This document shows, piece by piece, positions 49,336-57,795 of a DNA stretch of 64,000 nt. The translations under genes were made by a program, and so were the position numbers. A model generated the notes under the pieces. It saw nothing but the letters and a program-made list of their open reading frames with translations. It made no database searches and was not told the DNA's origin. Position 1 is the stretch's first letter. Each line of letters starts with the position of its first letter. The stretch is from Afipia clevelandensis ATCC 49720. GTDB taxonomy: Bacteria; Pseudomonadota; Alphaproteobacteria; Rhizobiales; Xanthobacteraceae. The stretch is from assembly GCF_000336555.1 (NCBI RefSeq), contig NZ_KB375281.1, forward strand, positions 2,677,954-2,741,953. Reading direction: 5' to 3'.

Positions 49336-51681
49336 TCAGGCCCGCGCCCGCATCTCGCGCGCCGCCGCGACCATGTTGACCAGCGCAGGCCGCACCTCGG
49401 CCCAGCCCCGGGTCTTGAGACCGCAATCCGGATTGATCCAGAGCTGGTCCTCGGTCAGCCGCTTGCGGGCAAGCAACAGCAGTTCCGTCATCTCGGACAC
49501 ATCCGGCACGCGCGGCGAATGAATGTCGTAGACGCCCGGGCCGATTTCGTTCGGATACCGGTAAGTGACGAACGCATCCAGCAATTCCATCTTGGAGCGC
49601 GAGGTTTCGATGGAAATCACATCCGCATCCATCGCACCAATGGCGTCGATGATGTCGTTGAACTCCGAGTAACACATGTGGGTGTGGATCTGCGTGCGAT
49701 CCGCCACGCCGGACGCCGCGATGCGGAAGCTGCCCACCGCCCAGTCGAGATAGGCTTTCCATTCCGAGCGGCGCAACGGGAGCCCCTCGCGCAGGGCCGC
49801 CTCGTCGATCTGGATCATGGTCGCGCCGGCCTTTTCAAGATCGGTCACCTCATCGCGGATCGCGAGCGCGATCTGCCGGCAGGATTCGCTGCGCGGAATA
49901 TCGTCGCGGACGAACGACCAGTTGAGGATGGTCACGGGGCCTGTAAGCATGCCCTTCATCGGCCGCTTGGTCAGTGACTGCGCATACGTCCACCATTCCA
50001 CCGTCATCGGCTTTGGCCGCGACACGTCACCGAACAGGATCGGCGGACGGACGCAGCGCGAGCCGTAGCTCTGCACCCAAGCATGCTGGGTGAAGGCGAA
50101 GCCGGAGAGCTGCTCGCCGAAATACTGCACCATGTCGTTGCGCTCGAATTCGCCATGGACCAGCACGTCAAGGCCGATCTCCTCCTGCCATGCCACCGCG
50201 CGCCGGGTTTCCTCGCGCAGGAACCGGTCGTACTCGACCTGATTGATCGTGCCCTTGGTGAAGGCGGCGCGCGCCTTGCGCACCTCGCTGGTTTGCGGGA
50301 AAGAGCCGATAGTCGTGGTCGGGAACGCCGGCAGTTTGAAGCGGTCGCGCTGAACCTGCGCACGCGCCGCGAAGGCGCTGCGGCGATTGGCCATGTCCGC
50401 CGTGAGCGCGGCAACACGATCGGCCACCGCCTTGTTGTGAACTTTTGGCGACGACTGGCGCGAGGCAGCCGCGGCAGCGGACGCTGCGAGTTCGTCCTTG
50501 ACCACGTCGCGCTGGCCGGAGAGAGCTTTTCCGAGCGTGGACAATTCCGTCATCTTCTGCAGCGAGAAGGCAAGCCAGCTCTTCAGGTCGGCGTCGAGTT
50601 TCGTCTCCCGGTCGAGATCGACGGGCACATGCAGCAAGGAACATGACGGCGCAAGCTGAATGCGATGCGCGCCGACCTGTTTTAGAATCGGTTCAAGCCG
50701 CTCCAGCACGTTCGGCAGATCGCTGCGCCAGACATTGCGACCGTCGATCACGCCAAGGGAGAGAACGCTGTCAGCGGGAAGCAGGTGAATGATCGCTTCG
50801 GCCTGAGCCCGGCCGCGAACCAGATCGAGATGAATCCCCGCCACCGGCAGCCTGGCCGCAAGAGCGGCGTTGTCATCCAGCGCACCGAAATAGGTGGCAA
50901 GCATGATCCGCAGACCGGGAACCTTCAGCGCGAATTCGCTGTACGCCGCCCTGAGGGCAGCCTTCTCGGCAGCATCGAGATCGAGCACAAGGCACGGCTC
51001 GTCGATCTGCACCCAGTCCGCTCCCTCCGCAGCGAGCCTCCCGAGCACATCAATGTAGACCGGCAGCAGTTTCGGCAGCAGCGACATCCGGTCCGGCAAC
51101 TCGCTCTTGCCGAGTTTGAGAAACGTCACCGGCCCCAGCAGAACGGGCCGGGTCTGATAGCCGAGCACCTTGGCTTCCCTGTATTCGTCAATCGGCTTGG
51201 TCGAGGACAGCGCGAAGGTCTGATCCTTCGCGAACTCCGGCACCATGTAGTGATAGTTGGTGTCGAACCACTTGGTCATTTCCTGCGCCGGCGCACCGTG
51301 GCCGTGATGCTGATGGGCGTGACCGTGTTCGCAGGCTTCGCCGTCGCCCTGCGAGCCGCGCGCCATTGCGAAATACGTCGCCAGCGAAACCGGACCGCCC
51401 TTCCAGCCGTAGATGGCTGGAATCGCGCCGACCATCACGCTGGTGTCGAGCACCTGATCGTAGAACGAGAAATCGTTCGACGGGATGACTGTGACGCCGC
51501 GCGCCTTCTGGCGCGCCCAGTTGTCCGCGCGAAGCTGCGCGGCGGTTTTGACGAGCGCAGCCTCGTCGATCTTGCCCGACCAGAAACTTTCCAGCGCGGT
51601 CTTCAGTTCGCGATGGGGGCCGATACGCGGCGTGCCCAGCGTAGCGACGGGAATGGAAGCAACAGAAGACGAATTTGACAT
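49336..51681 (-). CDS. metE: Cobalamin-independent methionine synthase MetE
   Basis: A 781-residue enzyme that methylates homocysteine from 5-methyl-THF (triglutamate) without B12. The catalytic C-terminal barrel has the zinc ligands in [13 protein letters not shown] and [12 protein letters not shown], and a DEFAA-like segment [13 protein letters not shown]. The N-terminal half is the second barrel. An unusual insertion at 117-128 ([12 protein letters not shown]) lies before the conserved [16 protein letters not shown]. The ATG at 51681 is preferred to an in-frame GTG at 51762. A cobalamin riboswitch precedes it, so it should be off when B12 is available. Confidence 0.97.
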   Translation of the reverse strand: MSNSSSVASIPVATLGTPRIGPHRELKTALESFWSGKIDEAALVKTAAQLRADNWARQKARGVTVIPSNDFSFYDQVLDTSVMVGAIPAIYGWKGGPVSLATYFAMARGSQGDGEACEHGHAHQHHGHGAPAQEMTKWFDTNYHYMVPEFAKDQTFALSSTKPIDEYREAKVLGYQTRPVLLGPVTFLKLGKSELPDRMSLLPKLLPVYIDVLGRLAAEGADWVQIDEPCLVLDLDAAEKAALRAAYSEFALKVPGLRIMLATYFGALDDNAALAARLPVAGIHLDLVRGRAQAEAIIHLLPADSVLSLGVIDGRNVWRSDLPNVLERLEPILKQVGAHRIQLAPSCSLLHVPVDLDRETKLDADLKSWLAFSLQKMTELSTLGKALSGQRDVVKDELAASAAAAASRQSSPKVHNKAVADRVAALTADMANRRSAFAARAQVQRDRFKLPAFPTTTIGSFPQTSEVRKARAAFTKGTINQVEYDRFLREETRRAVAWQEEIGLDVLVHGEFERNDMVQYFGEQLSGFAFTQHAWVQSYGSRCVRPPILFGDVSRPKPMTVEWWTYAQSLTKRPMKGMLTGPVTILNWSFVRDDIPRSESCRQIALAIRDEVTDLEKAGATMIQIDEAALREGLPLRRSEWKAYLDWAVGSFRIAASGVADRTQIHTHMCYSEFNDIIDAIGAMDADVISIETSRSKMELLDAFVTYRYPNEIGPGVYDIHSPRVPDVSEMTELLLLARKRLTEDQLWINPDCGLKTRGWAEVRPALVNMVAAAREMRARA

Positions 51682-51794
51682 CGGCAAACCCCGTGATGTT
51701 GGGGCAGGGCCGGACATGCGCGAACAACAGCGACGGCGGCGCCGTCCTCTCGCAAGCGACACACCGGGGCACCCCGCCCGTGGACGTTATGTGA

Positions 51795-51976
51795 TCGCGG
51801 CAGGTCTCCTGGCTCACGGGTCGCAGCCTTGCGTCCGCCTTCCCGCGGCGCGCGCCGCAGTGGCATCAATGGACAAGGCTCGCCGCTGACAGTTGCGGGG
51901 GCAGCTCCGGGATCGCGGATCGTCTCCGCTCACCGGATTCCCTCTTAGCTTCCGGTCTCGAAAGACCGGCAGAACC
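51795..51976 (-). promoter_or_regulatory. Cobalamin riboswitch upstream of metE
   Basis: On the minus strand the conserved B12-box elements appear in order: GGGAATCCGGTG, GAGCTGCCCCCGCAACTGT, GCCACTG with GGGAAGGC, and the B12 box GAGCCAGGAGACCTGCC. It ends about 115 nt before the metE start codon. Cobalamin binding should prevent expression of metE; whether by transcription termination or by hiding the ribosome-binding site is not clear. The ends given are approximate. Confidence 0.93.
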
Positions 51977-52276
51977 ACGATGCGAAGGTTATGCGGGAAT
52001 GGCGCGAAGCCGGTCAAAGGGAAAACTTCCCACTGCGCGGGCGCAAACCGCGGGCGCGACACCAGTGGGCAGCGCCGTTTGCGCGAATCCTTCAGTGATT
52101 CGGATTTCTCCGGCCGGTTTCGCCGCGCCAGCCGAAATCAGCCCCCGCGTGGAGAAGTGGAAGGACGCTCGCGCAATCCAGAACGGCCCGATTTTCCAGC
52201 GCTTCGGGAATAGCGGGGACGGCTCTTAATCTTTTCTTGACACTTTGCGGTTCGTATCACCACATATGGGTGTCAC

Positions 52277-52464
52277 GGTTCCACTAGTCTCAAAATCTAG
52301 TGGCTAAGATGGGAAGCCGGTGGGCTGCATCTCTTGCAGCGAATCCGGCGCTGCCCCCGCAACTGTAAGCAGTGAGTTGAATCCGGCCGATGTCACTGAT
52401 GCGATTTCGCATCGGGAAGACAGGATTCAACGCCGACCTGCGAGCCAGGAGACCTGCCGCGACA
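52277..52464 (+). promoter_or_regulatory. Cobalamin riboswitch upstream of nrdA
   Basis: The plus strand shows GGGAAGCCGGTG, GCGCTGCCCCCGCAACTGTA, TCACTG with GGGAAGAC, and GAGCCAGGAGACCTGCC (the B12 box). It lies about 115 nt upstream of the nrdA start at 52580, and its 5' end is about 300 bp from the metE riboswitch on the other strand. A TTGACA at 52237-52242 could be part of its promoter. The gap from 51977 to 52276 shows nothing else recognisable. Confidence 0.94.
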
Positions 52465-52579
52465 CCGAGAAAACGTCCACGGACGGGGTGTCCGGCGGCC
52501 GCGTGCAAACGGCTGTATGGCCGTGTGCTCATGCGCCTTCGATTCCCCGTTACTTACAAAAGCATCACGGGGTCATTCG

Positions 52580-55486
52580 ATGTCGCTCAACCTGCATTCC
52601 ACAAAGAACGAAAATCAGCCGATCATTCAGTTGAGTCTCGAATCGCTTGCGCAATCCGCGCCGAGCGAACCTGCCATGCAGGTGATCCGCCGCAACGGCA
52701 CCGTGTCGAAATTCGATCCGTCGAAAATCTCGATCGCGATGACCAAGGCATTCCTCGCCGTCGAGGGTCACACCGCAGCCGCCTCGCGCCGCGTGCATGA
52801 AATCGTTGAGCAACTGACACAGGAAGTGACTACCGCCCTCACCCGGCGCGTTGGCGAGGGCCGCACCTTTCACATCGAGGACGTGCAGGATCAGGTCGAA
52901 CTCGCGCTGATGCGCAGCGAACATCACAAGGTGGCCCGTGCCTATGTGCTGTATCGCGAGGAGCGCGCCCGCGAACGCGCCGAGAAGATTGTCGCGCAGA
53001 AGGCCCCGGCCGAACCCGTCTTGCATACGACGCTGGCGGATGGCACGCGCGTGGTCCTCGACACCCGGCGGCTGGAAGCCATCATCGCCGAAGCCTGCGC
53101 CGGTCTCGACGGCGTCGATGCCGCCCTCGTGCTCACAGAAGCGCGCCGCAATCTCTACGATGGCATCGGCCAGGACGAACTCGCCCTCGCCTCGATCATG
53201 GCCTCGCGCACGCTGGTGGAACAGGAGCCGAATTATTCCTACGTCTCCTCTCGCCTGTTGCTGGACAAGCTGCGCGGCGAGGTCCTGAGCTTCGTGCATG
53301 CTACGCCCATGACGGCGACACAGGCCGAAATGGCCACCCGCTACGCCGAGTATTTTGCGGCCTATGTGAAAGTCGGCATCCAGGCTGAACTGCTCGACCC
53401 CGAACTCAGCCGCTTCGATCTTGCGCGGCTCGCCGCGGCGCTGAAGCCCGAACGCGACCTGCAATTCCAGTTCCTCGGGCTGCAGACGCTGTATGACCGG
53501 TACTTCCTGCACGTCCGCAACCGGCGGATCGAACTGCCGCAAGCCTTCTTCATGCGCGTGGCGATGGGCCTTGCCATGCGCGAGATCGACCGTGAGGCGC
53601 GCGCCATCGAATTCTACAATCTGCTCTCGTCGTTCGACTTCATGGCTTCCACCCCGACGCTGTTCAACTCGGGCACGCTGCGCCCGCAGCTCTCGTCCTG
53701 CTTCCTCACCACCGTGGCGGACGATCTCGACGGCATCTTCAAGTCGATCAAGGACAACGCGCTGCTGGCAAAATATTCCGGCGGTCTCGGCAATGACTGG
53801 ACGCCGGTGCGCGGCCTCGGTGCACACATCAAGGGCACCAATGGTGAAAGCCAGGGTGTGGTCCCGTTCCTGAAGGTCGCGAACGACACCGCGATAGCCG
53901 TCAATCAGGGCGGCAAGCGCAAGGGCGCGGTCTGCGCCTATCTCGAGACATGGCACATCGACATCGAGGAATTCCTCGACCTGCGCAAGAACACCGGCGA
54001 CGACCGCCGCCGCACCCACGACATGAACACTGCCAACTGGGTGCCGGACCTGTTTATGCAGCGCGTCGAGCAGGACGGCGAATGGAGCCTGTTCTCGCCG
54101 GATGAAACGCCGGACCTGCACGACCTTTACGGCCCGAAGTTCAAGACCGCTTATGAAGCTTATGAAGCCAAGGCGGACCGCGGCGAAATGCGCGTGTTCA
54201 AGCGCGTCCGCGCCACGGACCTGTGGCGGCGCATGCTGACCATGCTGTTCGAGACCGGACATCCCTGGATCACCTTCAAGGATCCCTGCAACCTGCGCTC
54301 GCCGCAGCAGCATGTCGGCGTGGTGCATTCCTCCAATCTCTGCACCGAAATCACACTCAACACCTCGGCGGATGAAGTCGCGGTCTGCAACCTCGGCTCT
54401 GTCAACCTGCTCAACCACACCACGGGCAGCGGGATCGACCACGACAAGCTGAAGCGCACCGTCACGACGGCCGTGCGGATGCTCGACAATGTGGTCGACA
54501 TCAATTTCTACACCATCCCCGAAGCGCGGCGCTCCAACCTGCGTCACCGCCCGGTCGGCCTCGGCCTGATGGGCTTCCAGGATGCGCTGCATGCACAGCG
54601 CATTCCGGTCGCCACCGAGAAGGCCGTCGCCTTCGCCGATGAAAGCATGGAGGCGATCAGCTATCACGCCATCTCGGCCTCCGTCGATCTTGCCGCCGAG
54701 CGCGGACGCTATCCCTCGTTCGATGGCTCGCTGTGGTCGCGCGGCATCCTGCCGATCGATTCGATTGCGATCCTGTCCGACGCACGCGGCGGCGCGACCT
54801 TCGACACCTCGACAACTTTGGACTGGTCGAGCCTGCGCGAGCGTGTGCGCGAGACCGGCATGCGCAACTCCAATGTGATGGCGATCGCGCCGACGGCGAC
54901 GATTTCCAACATCTGCGGCGTCGCGCAGTCGATTGAGCCCGCATACCAGAACCTCTACGTCAAATCGAACATGTCCGGCGACTTCACCGAGGTGAACGAG
55001 TTTCTGGTGCGCGATCTCAAATCACGCGGGCTGTGGGACGAGGTGATGGTCTCCGACCTGAAATATTTCGACGGCAGCGTCGGCCAGATCGACCGCGTGC
55101 CGGACGACCTCAAGGCGCTCTACGCCACCGCCTTCGAGATCGACACCGCATGGCTGATCGAAGCCGCGGCCCGCCGCCAGAAGTGGATTGATCAGGCGCA
55201 GTCGCTCAATCTCTATATCGCGAATCCGTCAGGCAAGAAGCTGGACCAGCTCTATCGCCTCGCCTGGAGCCTTGGCCTCAAGACCACCTATTACCTGCGC
55301 TCGCGCAGCGCCACCCATGTCGAGAAATCCACACTCAAAGGCACCGACGGCAAGCTGAACGCCGTGTCGGCAACGGCCACGGCGGCCGCTGCCCCGATCA
55401 TTGTGCCGCAGGCAGGAAAGCAAACCGACTTTGCGGAGGCCCTCGCCTGCTCGATCGACAATCCCGACTGCGAGGCGTGCCAGTAA
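52580..55486 (+). CDS. nrdA: Ribonucleoside-diphosphate reductase alpha subunit (class I)
   Basis: A 968-residue catalytic subunit that reduces NDPs to dNDPs. The N-terminus holds an ATP-cone (MQVIRRNGTVSKFDPSKISI and on) and a second cone-like stretch (TLADGTRVVLDTRRLEAIIA), giving an allosteric region longer than in E. coli NrdA. The active-site set is intact: LSSCFLTT, HSSNLCTEITLN, VCNLGSVNL, the radical-transfer TTYYLRSR tyrosine pair, and the C-terminal redox cysteines in ACSIDNPDCEACQ. The start at 52580 follows a cobalamin riboswitch, so it is the B12-independent enzyme for B12 shortage. Confidence 0.97.
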   Translation: MSLNLHSTKNENQPIIQLSLESLAQSAPSEPAMQVIRRNGTVSKFDPSKISIAMTKAFLAVEGHTAAASRRVHEIVEQLTQEVTTALTRRVGEGRTFHIEDVQDQVELALMRSEHHKVARAYVLYREERARERAEKIVAQKAPAEPVLHTTLADGTRVVLDTRRLEAIIAEACAGLDGVDAALVLTEARRNLYDGIGQDELALASIMASRTLVEQEPNYSYVSSRLLLDKLRGEVLSFVHATPMTATQAEMATRYAEYFAAYVKVGIQAELLDPELSRFDLARLAAALKPERDLQFQFLGLQTLYDRYFLHVRNRRIELPQAFFMRVAMGLAMREIDREARAIEFYNLLSSFDFMASTPTLFNSGTLRPQLSSCFLTTVADDLDGIFKSIKDNALLAKYSGGLGNDWTPVRGLGAHIKGTNGESQGVVPFLKVANDTAIAVNQGGKRKGAVCAYLETWHIDIEEFLDLRKNTGDDRRRTHDMNTANWVPDLFMQRVEQDGEWSLFSPDETPDLHDLYGPKFKTAYEAYEAKADRGEMRVFKRVRATDLWRRMLTMLFETGHPWITFKDPCNLRSPQQHVGVVHSSNLCTEITLNTSADEVAVCNLGSVNLLNHTTGSGIDHDKLKRTVTTAVRMLDNVVDINFYTIPEARRSNLRHRPVGLGLMGFQDALHAQRIPVATEKAVAFADESMEAISYHAISASVDLAAERGRYPSFDGSLWSRGILPIDSIAILSDARGGATFDTSTTLDWSSLRERVRETGMRNSNVMAIAPTATISNICGVAQSIEPAYQNLYVKSNMSGDFTEVNEFLVRDLKSRGLWDEVMVSDLKYFDGSVGQIDRVPDDLKALYATAFEIDTAWLIEAAARRQKWIDQAQSLNLYIANPSGKKLDQLYRLAWSLGLKTTYYLRSRSATHVEKSTLKGTDGKLNAVSATATAAAAPIIVPQAGKQTDFAEALACSIDNPDCEACQ

Positions 55487-55494
55487 CCCTCGCC

Positions 55495-55573
55495 GTCATT
55501 GCGAGCGAAGCGAAGCAATCCATGGCGACGAAAGAAAGCTGGATTGCCTCGTCGCTACGCTCCTCGCAATGAC
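55495..55573. repeat. Dispersed palindromic element, copy 5, between nrdA and nrdB
   Basis: GTCATTGCGAGCGAAGCGAA and GCTACGCTCCTCGCAATGAC around AATCCATGG. It separates two genes that must be made in balance, and would form a long hairpin in the nrdAB mRNA. Confidence 0.88.
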
Positions 55574-55608
55574 GATAACCGCCAATATTGAATACGAAAG
55601 ATAATCCC

Positions 55609-56736
55609 ATGCTCGACTGGTCAGACTCAACATCATCCGCCACGCCATCGGCCGCCGCGATCTTCAACACACCACCCGGTGCCGAACAGACTGGCCTCGG
55701 CACCATCGACCGCAGCGGCGGGCGCGTGTCCGTCGACGAAAAGCGGATGATCAACTGCCGCGCCGACGTCAACCAGCTCCTTCCGCTCAAATACAAATGG
55801 GCGTGGGAAAAATATCTCGCCGGCTGCAACAACCACTGGATGCCCACCGAAGTCTCGATGCAGGCGGATATCGCGCTGTGGAAATCGCGCGACGGACTGA
55901 CCGAGGACGAGCGCCGCGCCATCAAGCGCAATCTTGGTTTCTTCGCGGCCTCCGAAAGCCTTGTCGCCAACAACATCGTGCTGGCGATCTACCGCCATCT
56001 CACCAATCCGGAATGTCGGCAATATCTGCTGCGGCAGGCTTTCGAGGAGGCGGTGCACACCCACACTTTCCAGTACGTCGTGGAAAGCCTCGGTCTCGAC
56101 GAGGGCGAGCTGTTCAACATGTACCGCGAGGTGCCCTCGATCACCGACAAGGCGGCCTGGGCGCTGAAACACACGCAAAATCTCGACAATCCGGATTTCA
56201 CCACCGGAACGCTGGAAAGCGATCAGGCGTTCCTCCGCGATCTCGTCGCTTTCTATGTCGTGTTTGAAGGCATGTGGTTCTACACCGGATTCGCGCAAAT
56301 CCTTTCGCTCGGACGGCGCAACAAGATGGTCGGCATCGCCGAGCAGTACCAGTACATCCTGCGCGACGAGAGTATCCACCTGAACTTCGGCATCGACGTC
56401 ATCAACCAGATCAAGCTGGAGAATCCTCATCTGTGGACGAAGGAGTTTCAGGAAGACGTCCGCGGCATGCTGAAGGAGGCCGCTGAACTGGAGGCGGCCT
56501 ATGGGCGGGACACCATGCCGCGCGGGTTCCTCGGTCTCAATGCAGCGCTGTGCGAACAGTACATGCACTTCATCGCCAACCGCCGCTGCGCGCAGATCGG
56601 CCTCGCCCCGGTGTTCGCGGAAACCGACAATCCATTCCCTTGGATGTCCGAAGTGATGGACCTGAAGAAGGAAAAGAACTTCTTTGAAACGCGCGTGATC
56701 GAATACCAGAACGGCGGCGCGCTCTCCTGGGATTGA
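55609..56736 (+). CDS. nrdB: Ribonucleotide reductase beta subunit, class Ic-like (Phe at radical site)
   Basis: A 375-residue dimetal-carboxylate R2 subunit. Ligands can be assigned from spacing: Glu116 (ASESLVANN), Glu147 and His150 (FEEAVHTH), Glu220 (VVFEGMWFY), Glu254 and His257 ([10 protein letters not shown]). The residue four after His150, where class Ia/Ib enzymes have the radical Tyr, is Phe154 (EAVHTHTF), and the first ligand is Glu rather than Asp. That is the chlamydial class Ic pattern, which uses a Mn(IV)/Fe(III) centre in place of a tyrosyl radical (inference for this protein). It is co-regulated with nrdA through the cobalamin riboswitch. Confidence 0.95.
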   Translation: MLDWSDSTSSATPSAAAIFNTPPGAEQTGLGTIDRSGGRVSVDEKRMINCRADVNQLLPLKYKWAWEKYLAGCNNHWMPTEVSMQADIALWKSRDGLTEDERRAIKRNLGFFAASESLVANNIVLAIYRHLTNPECRQYLLRQAFEEAVHTHTFQYVVESLGLDEGELFNMYREVPSITDKAAWALKHTQNLDNPDFTTGTLESDQAFLRDLVAFYVVFEGMWFYTGFAQILSLGRRNKMVGIAEQYQYILRDESIHLNFGIDVINQIKLENPHLWTKEFQEDVRGMLKEAAELEAAYGRDTMPRGFLGLNAALCEQYMHFIANRRCAQIGLAPVFAETDNPFPWMSEVMDLKKEKNFFETRVIEYQNGGALSWD

Positions 56737-56752
56737 GATGGCAGGGAGCGGA

Positions 56753-56769
56753 CCGGGCCGAAAGCCCGG
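56753..56769 (+). terminator. Short GC hairpin after nrdB
   Basis: CCGGGC-CGAAA-GCCCGG, 16 bp beyond the nrdB stop codon; no T run follows, so the terminator call is weak. Confidence 0.4.
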
Positions 56770-56796
56770 CCTGCGCCTCTCGCCATAAATCTCGCC

Positions 56797-57165
56797 ATGA
56801 ATCTCACCACGGATCGCAGGCCACCGCCGGACCTTGCTGAAAGGCGCAAAAGCCGCGGTCAGCGGCAAAGCTACATTAATGTCTGTTTGCGAGACTGCCC
56901 CGATTGGGGAGATCCCGCTTTGGACGATTCATTTTTGATCAGATGCACCAAGTGCAAGGGAAGTTTCCGCGACAAGGCGCGGAGGGTCCAGAACGGATAC
57001 TCCCGGCAATGCCCGATGTGCGAGCGCGTCCTGTTCTTCGAGGAAGGCACGCCCGACAAGAATGTCCAGAAGGCGCTGGTTGATGCGCGGCACCTGCGAA
57101 AGGCGCTGCGCGAGCATGAGGACGCCAAACGGCCCTCTGCTCCGTTCCGGTTTCGCCGATCCTGA
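56797..57165 (+). CDS. Hypothetical small zinc-ribbon-like protein
   Basis: A 122-residue basic protein. Two CxxC pairs (RCTKCKGSF and QCPMCERVLFF) 22 residues apart could bind a zinc ion; further Cys residues lie at CLRDCPDWGD. No known family is recognised. It sits between nrdB and the mobile element on the plus strand and is probably the last chromosomal gene before the element, although it could belong to it. Confidence 0.6.
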   Translation: MNLTTDRRPPPDLAERRKSRGQRQSYINVCLRDCPDWGDPALDDSFLIRCTKCKGSFRDKARRVQNGYSRQCPMCERVLFFEEGTPDKNVQKALVDARHLRKALREHEDAKRPSAPFRFRRS

Positions 57166-57247
57166 AGACGGCATTCCTGCAAGGCAGGTCCCGAAAAGCC
57201 GATCAGTCGTTGTTCGCGGAAATCTGACTTCGGCAAAATTTGAATGA

Positions 57248-57355
57248 ATGGCGCGCCCTGACGAAGTAAGTTCGAACGCGTTATTTGAAGATTTAGCGAA
57301 CTGGCAGGCCCAGATAAAGGATAATCCGGAAGCCGTCCGGAGGCTCACCCCATGA
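57248..57355 (+). CDS. 35-codon leader ORF coupled to mobC
   Basis: ATG at 57248 to TGA at 57355 encodes MARPDEVSSNALFEDLANWQ followed by 15 more residues. The stop overlaps the mobC start codon (ATGA), just as mobC overlaps the relaxase gene, which suggests a real coupled gene. The local base composition is lower in GC than the flanks. The peptide has no recognisable domain. Coupled translation could set mobC expression; the oriT may lie just upstream (57166-57247). Confidence 0.5.
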   Translation: MARPDEVSSNALFEDLANWQAQIKDNPEAVRRLTP

Positions 57356-57795
57356 GTGGCCCCGGACAGTCTATCGACCGATCTTCACCCCTTTCGGTGC
57401 GCTTTACCGACGCTGAAAAAGCTCGCCTGCGGGACTTGGCTGGCTCGAAGCCTCTTGGCCAGTATATTCGGGACCGGGCCCTCAACGGCCATTCGGAGCC
57501 CCGTGCTGCCCGAAGCAGCCCCATCAGGGACGCCGAAGCACTTGGACGGCTATTAGGGCTCCTCGGCCAATCCCGGCTATCCAGCAACCTCAATCAGCTT
57601 GCCAAGGCCGCCAACCTCGGCAGCTTGCCGGTCTCAGCCGAAACGGAAGCGGAACTTCGTCAGGCGTGCGCCGATGTACTGGAGATGCGTCAGCTCCTGC
57701 TCCGGGCCTTGGGCCTCCAGATCATCAATGAGGCCAAATCCCGGCTCCCGGTCGTAGAATTCTTCACGGAGGCTGCCGAGGGACCCGCCGAATGA
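57352..57795 (+). CDS. mobC: MobC-family relaxosome protein
   Basis: A 147-residue accessory mobilization protein. The N-terminus has a ribbon-helix-helix-like part (PLSVRFTDAEKARLRDLAGS), and the segment LGRLLGLLGQSRLSSNLNQL with AKAANLGSLP is the core of the MobC family, which helps open oriT for the relaxase. GGAGG lies ten bases before the ATG. It overlaps the relaxase gene by four bases. Confidence 0.88.
   Translation: MSGPGQSIDRSSPLSVRFTDAEKARLRDLAGSKPLGQYIRDRALNGHSEPRAARSSPIRDAEALGRLLGLLGQSRLSSNLNQLAKAANLGSLPVSAETEAELRQACADVLEMRQLLLRALGLQIINEAKSRLPVVEFFTEAAEGPAE

Noticed and set aside
52565-54667. 700-codon open frame on the minus strand opposite nrdA
   Set aside because: It is a shadow of the conserved nrdA frame caused by high-GC codon use; the protein is His/Arg/Val rich without any domain.
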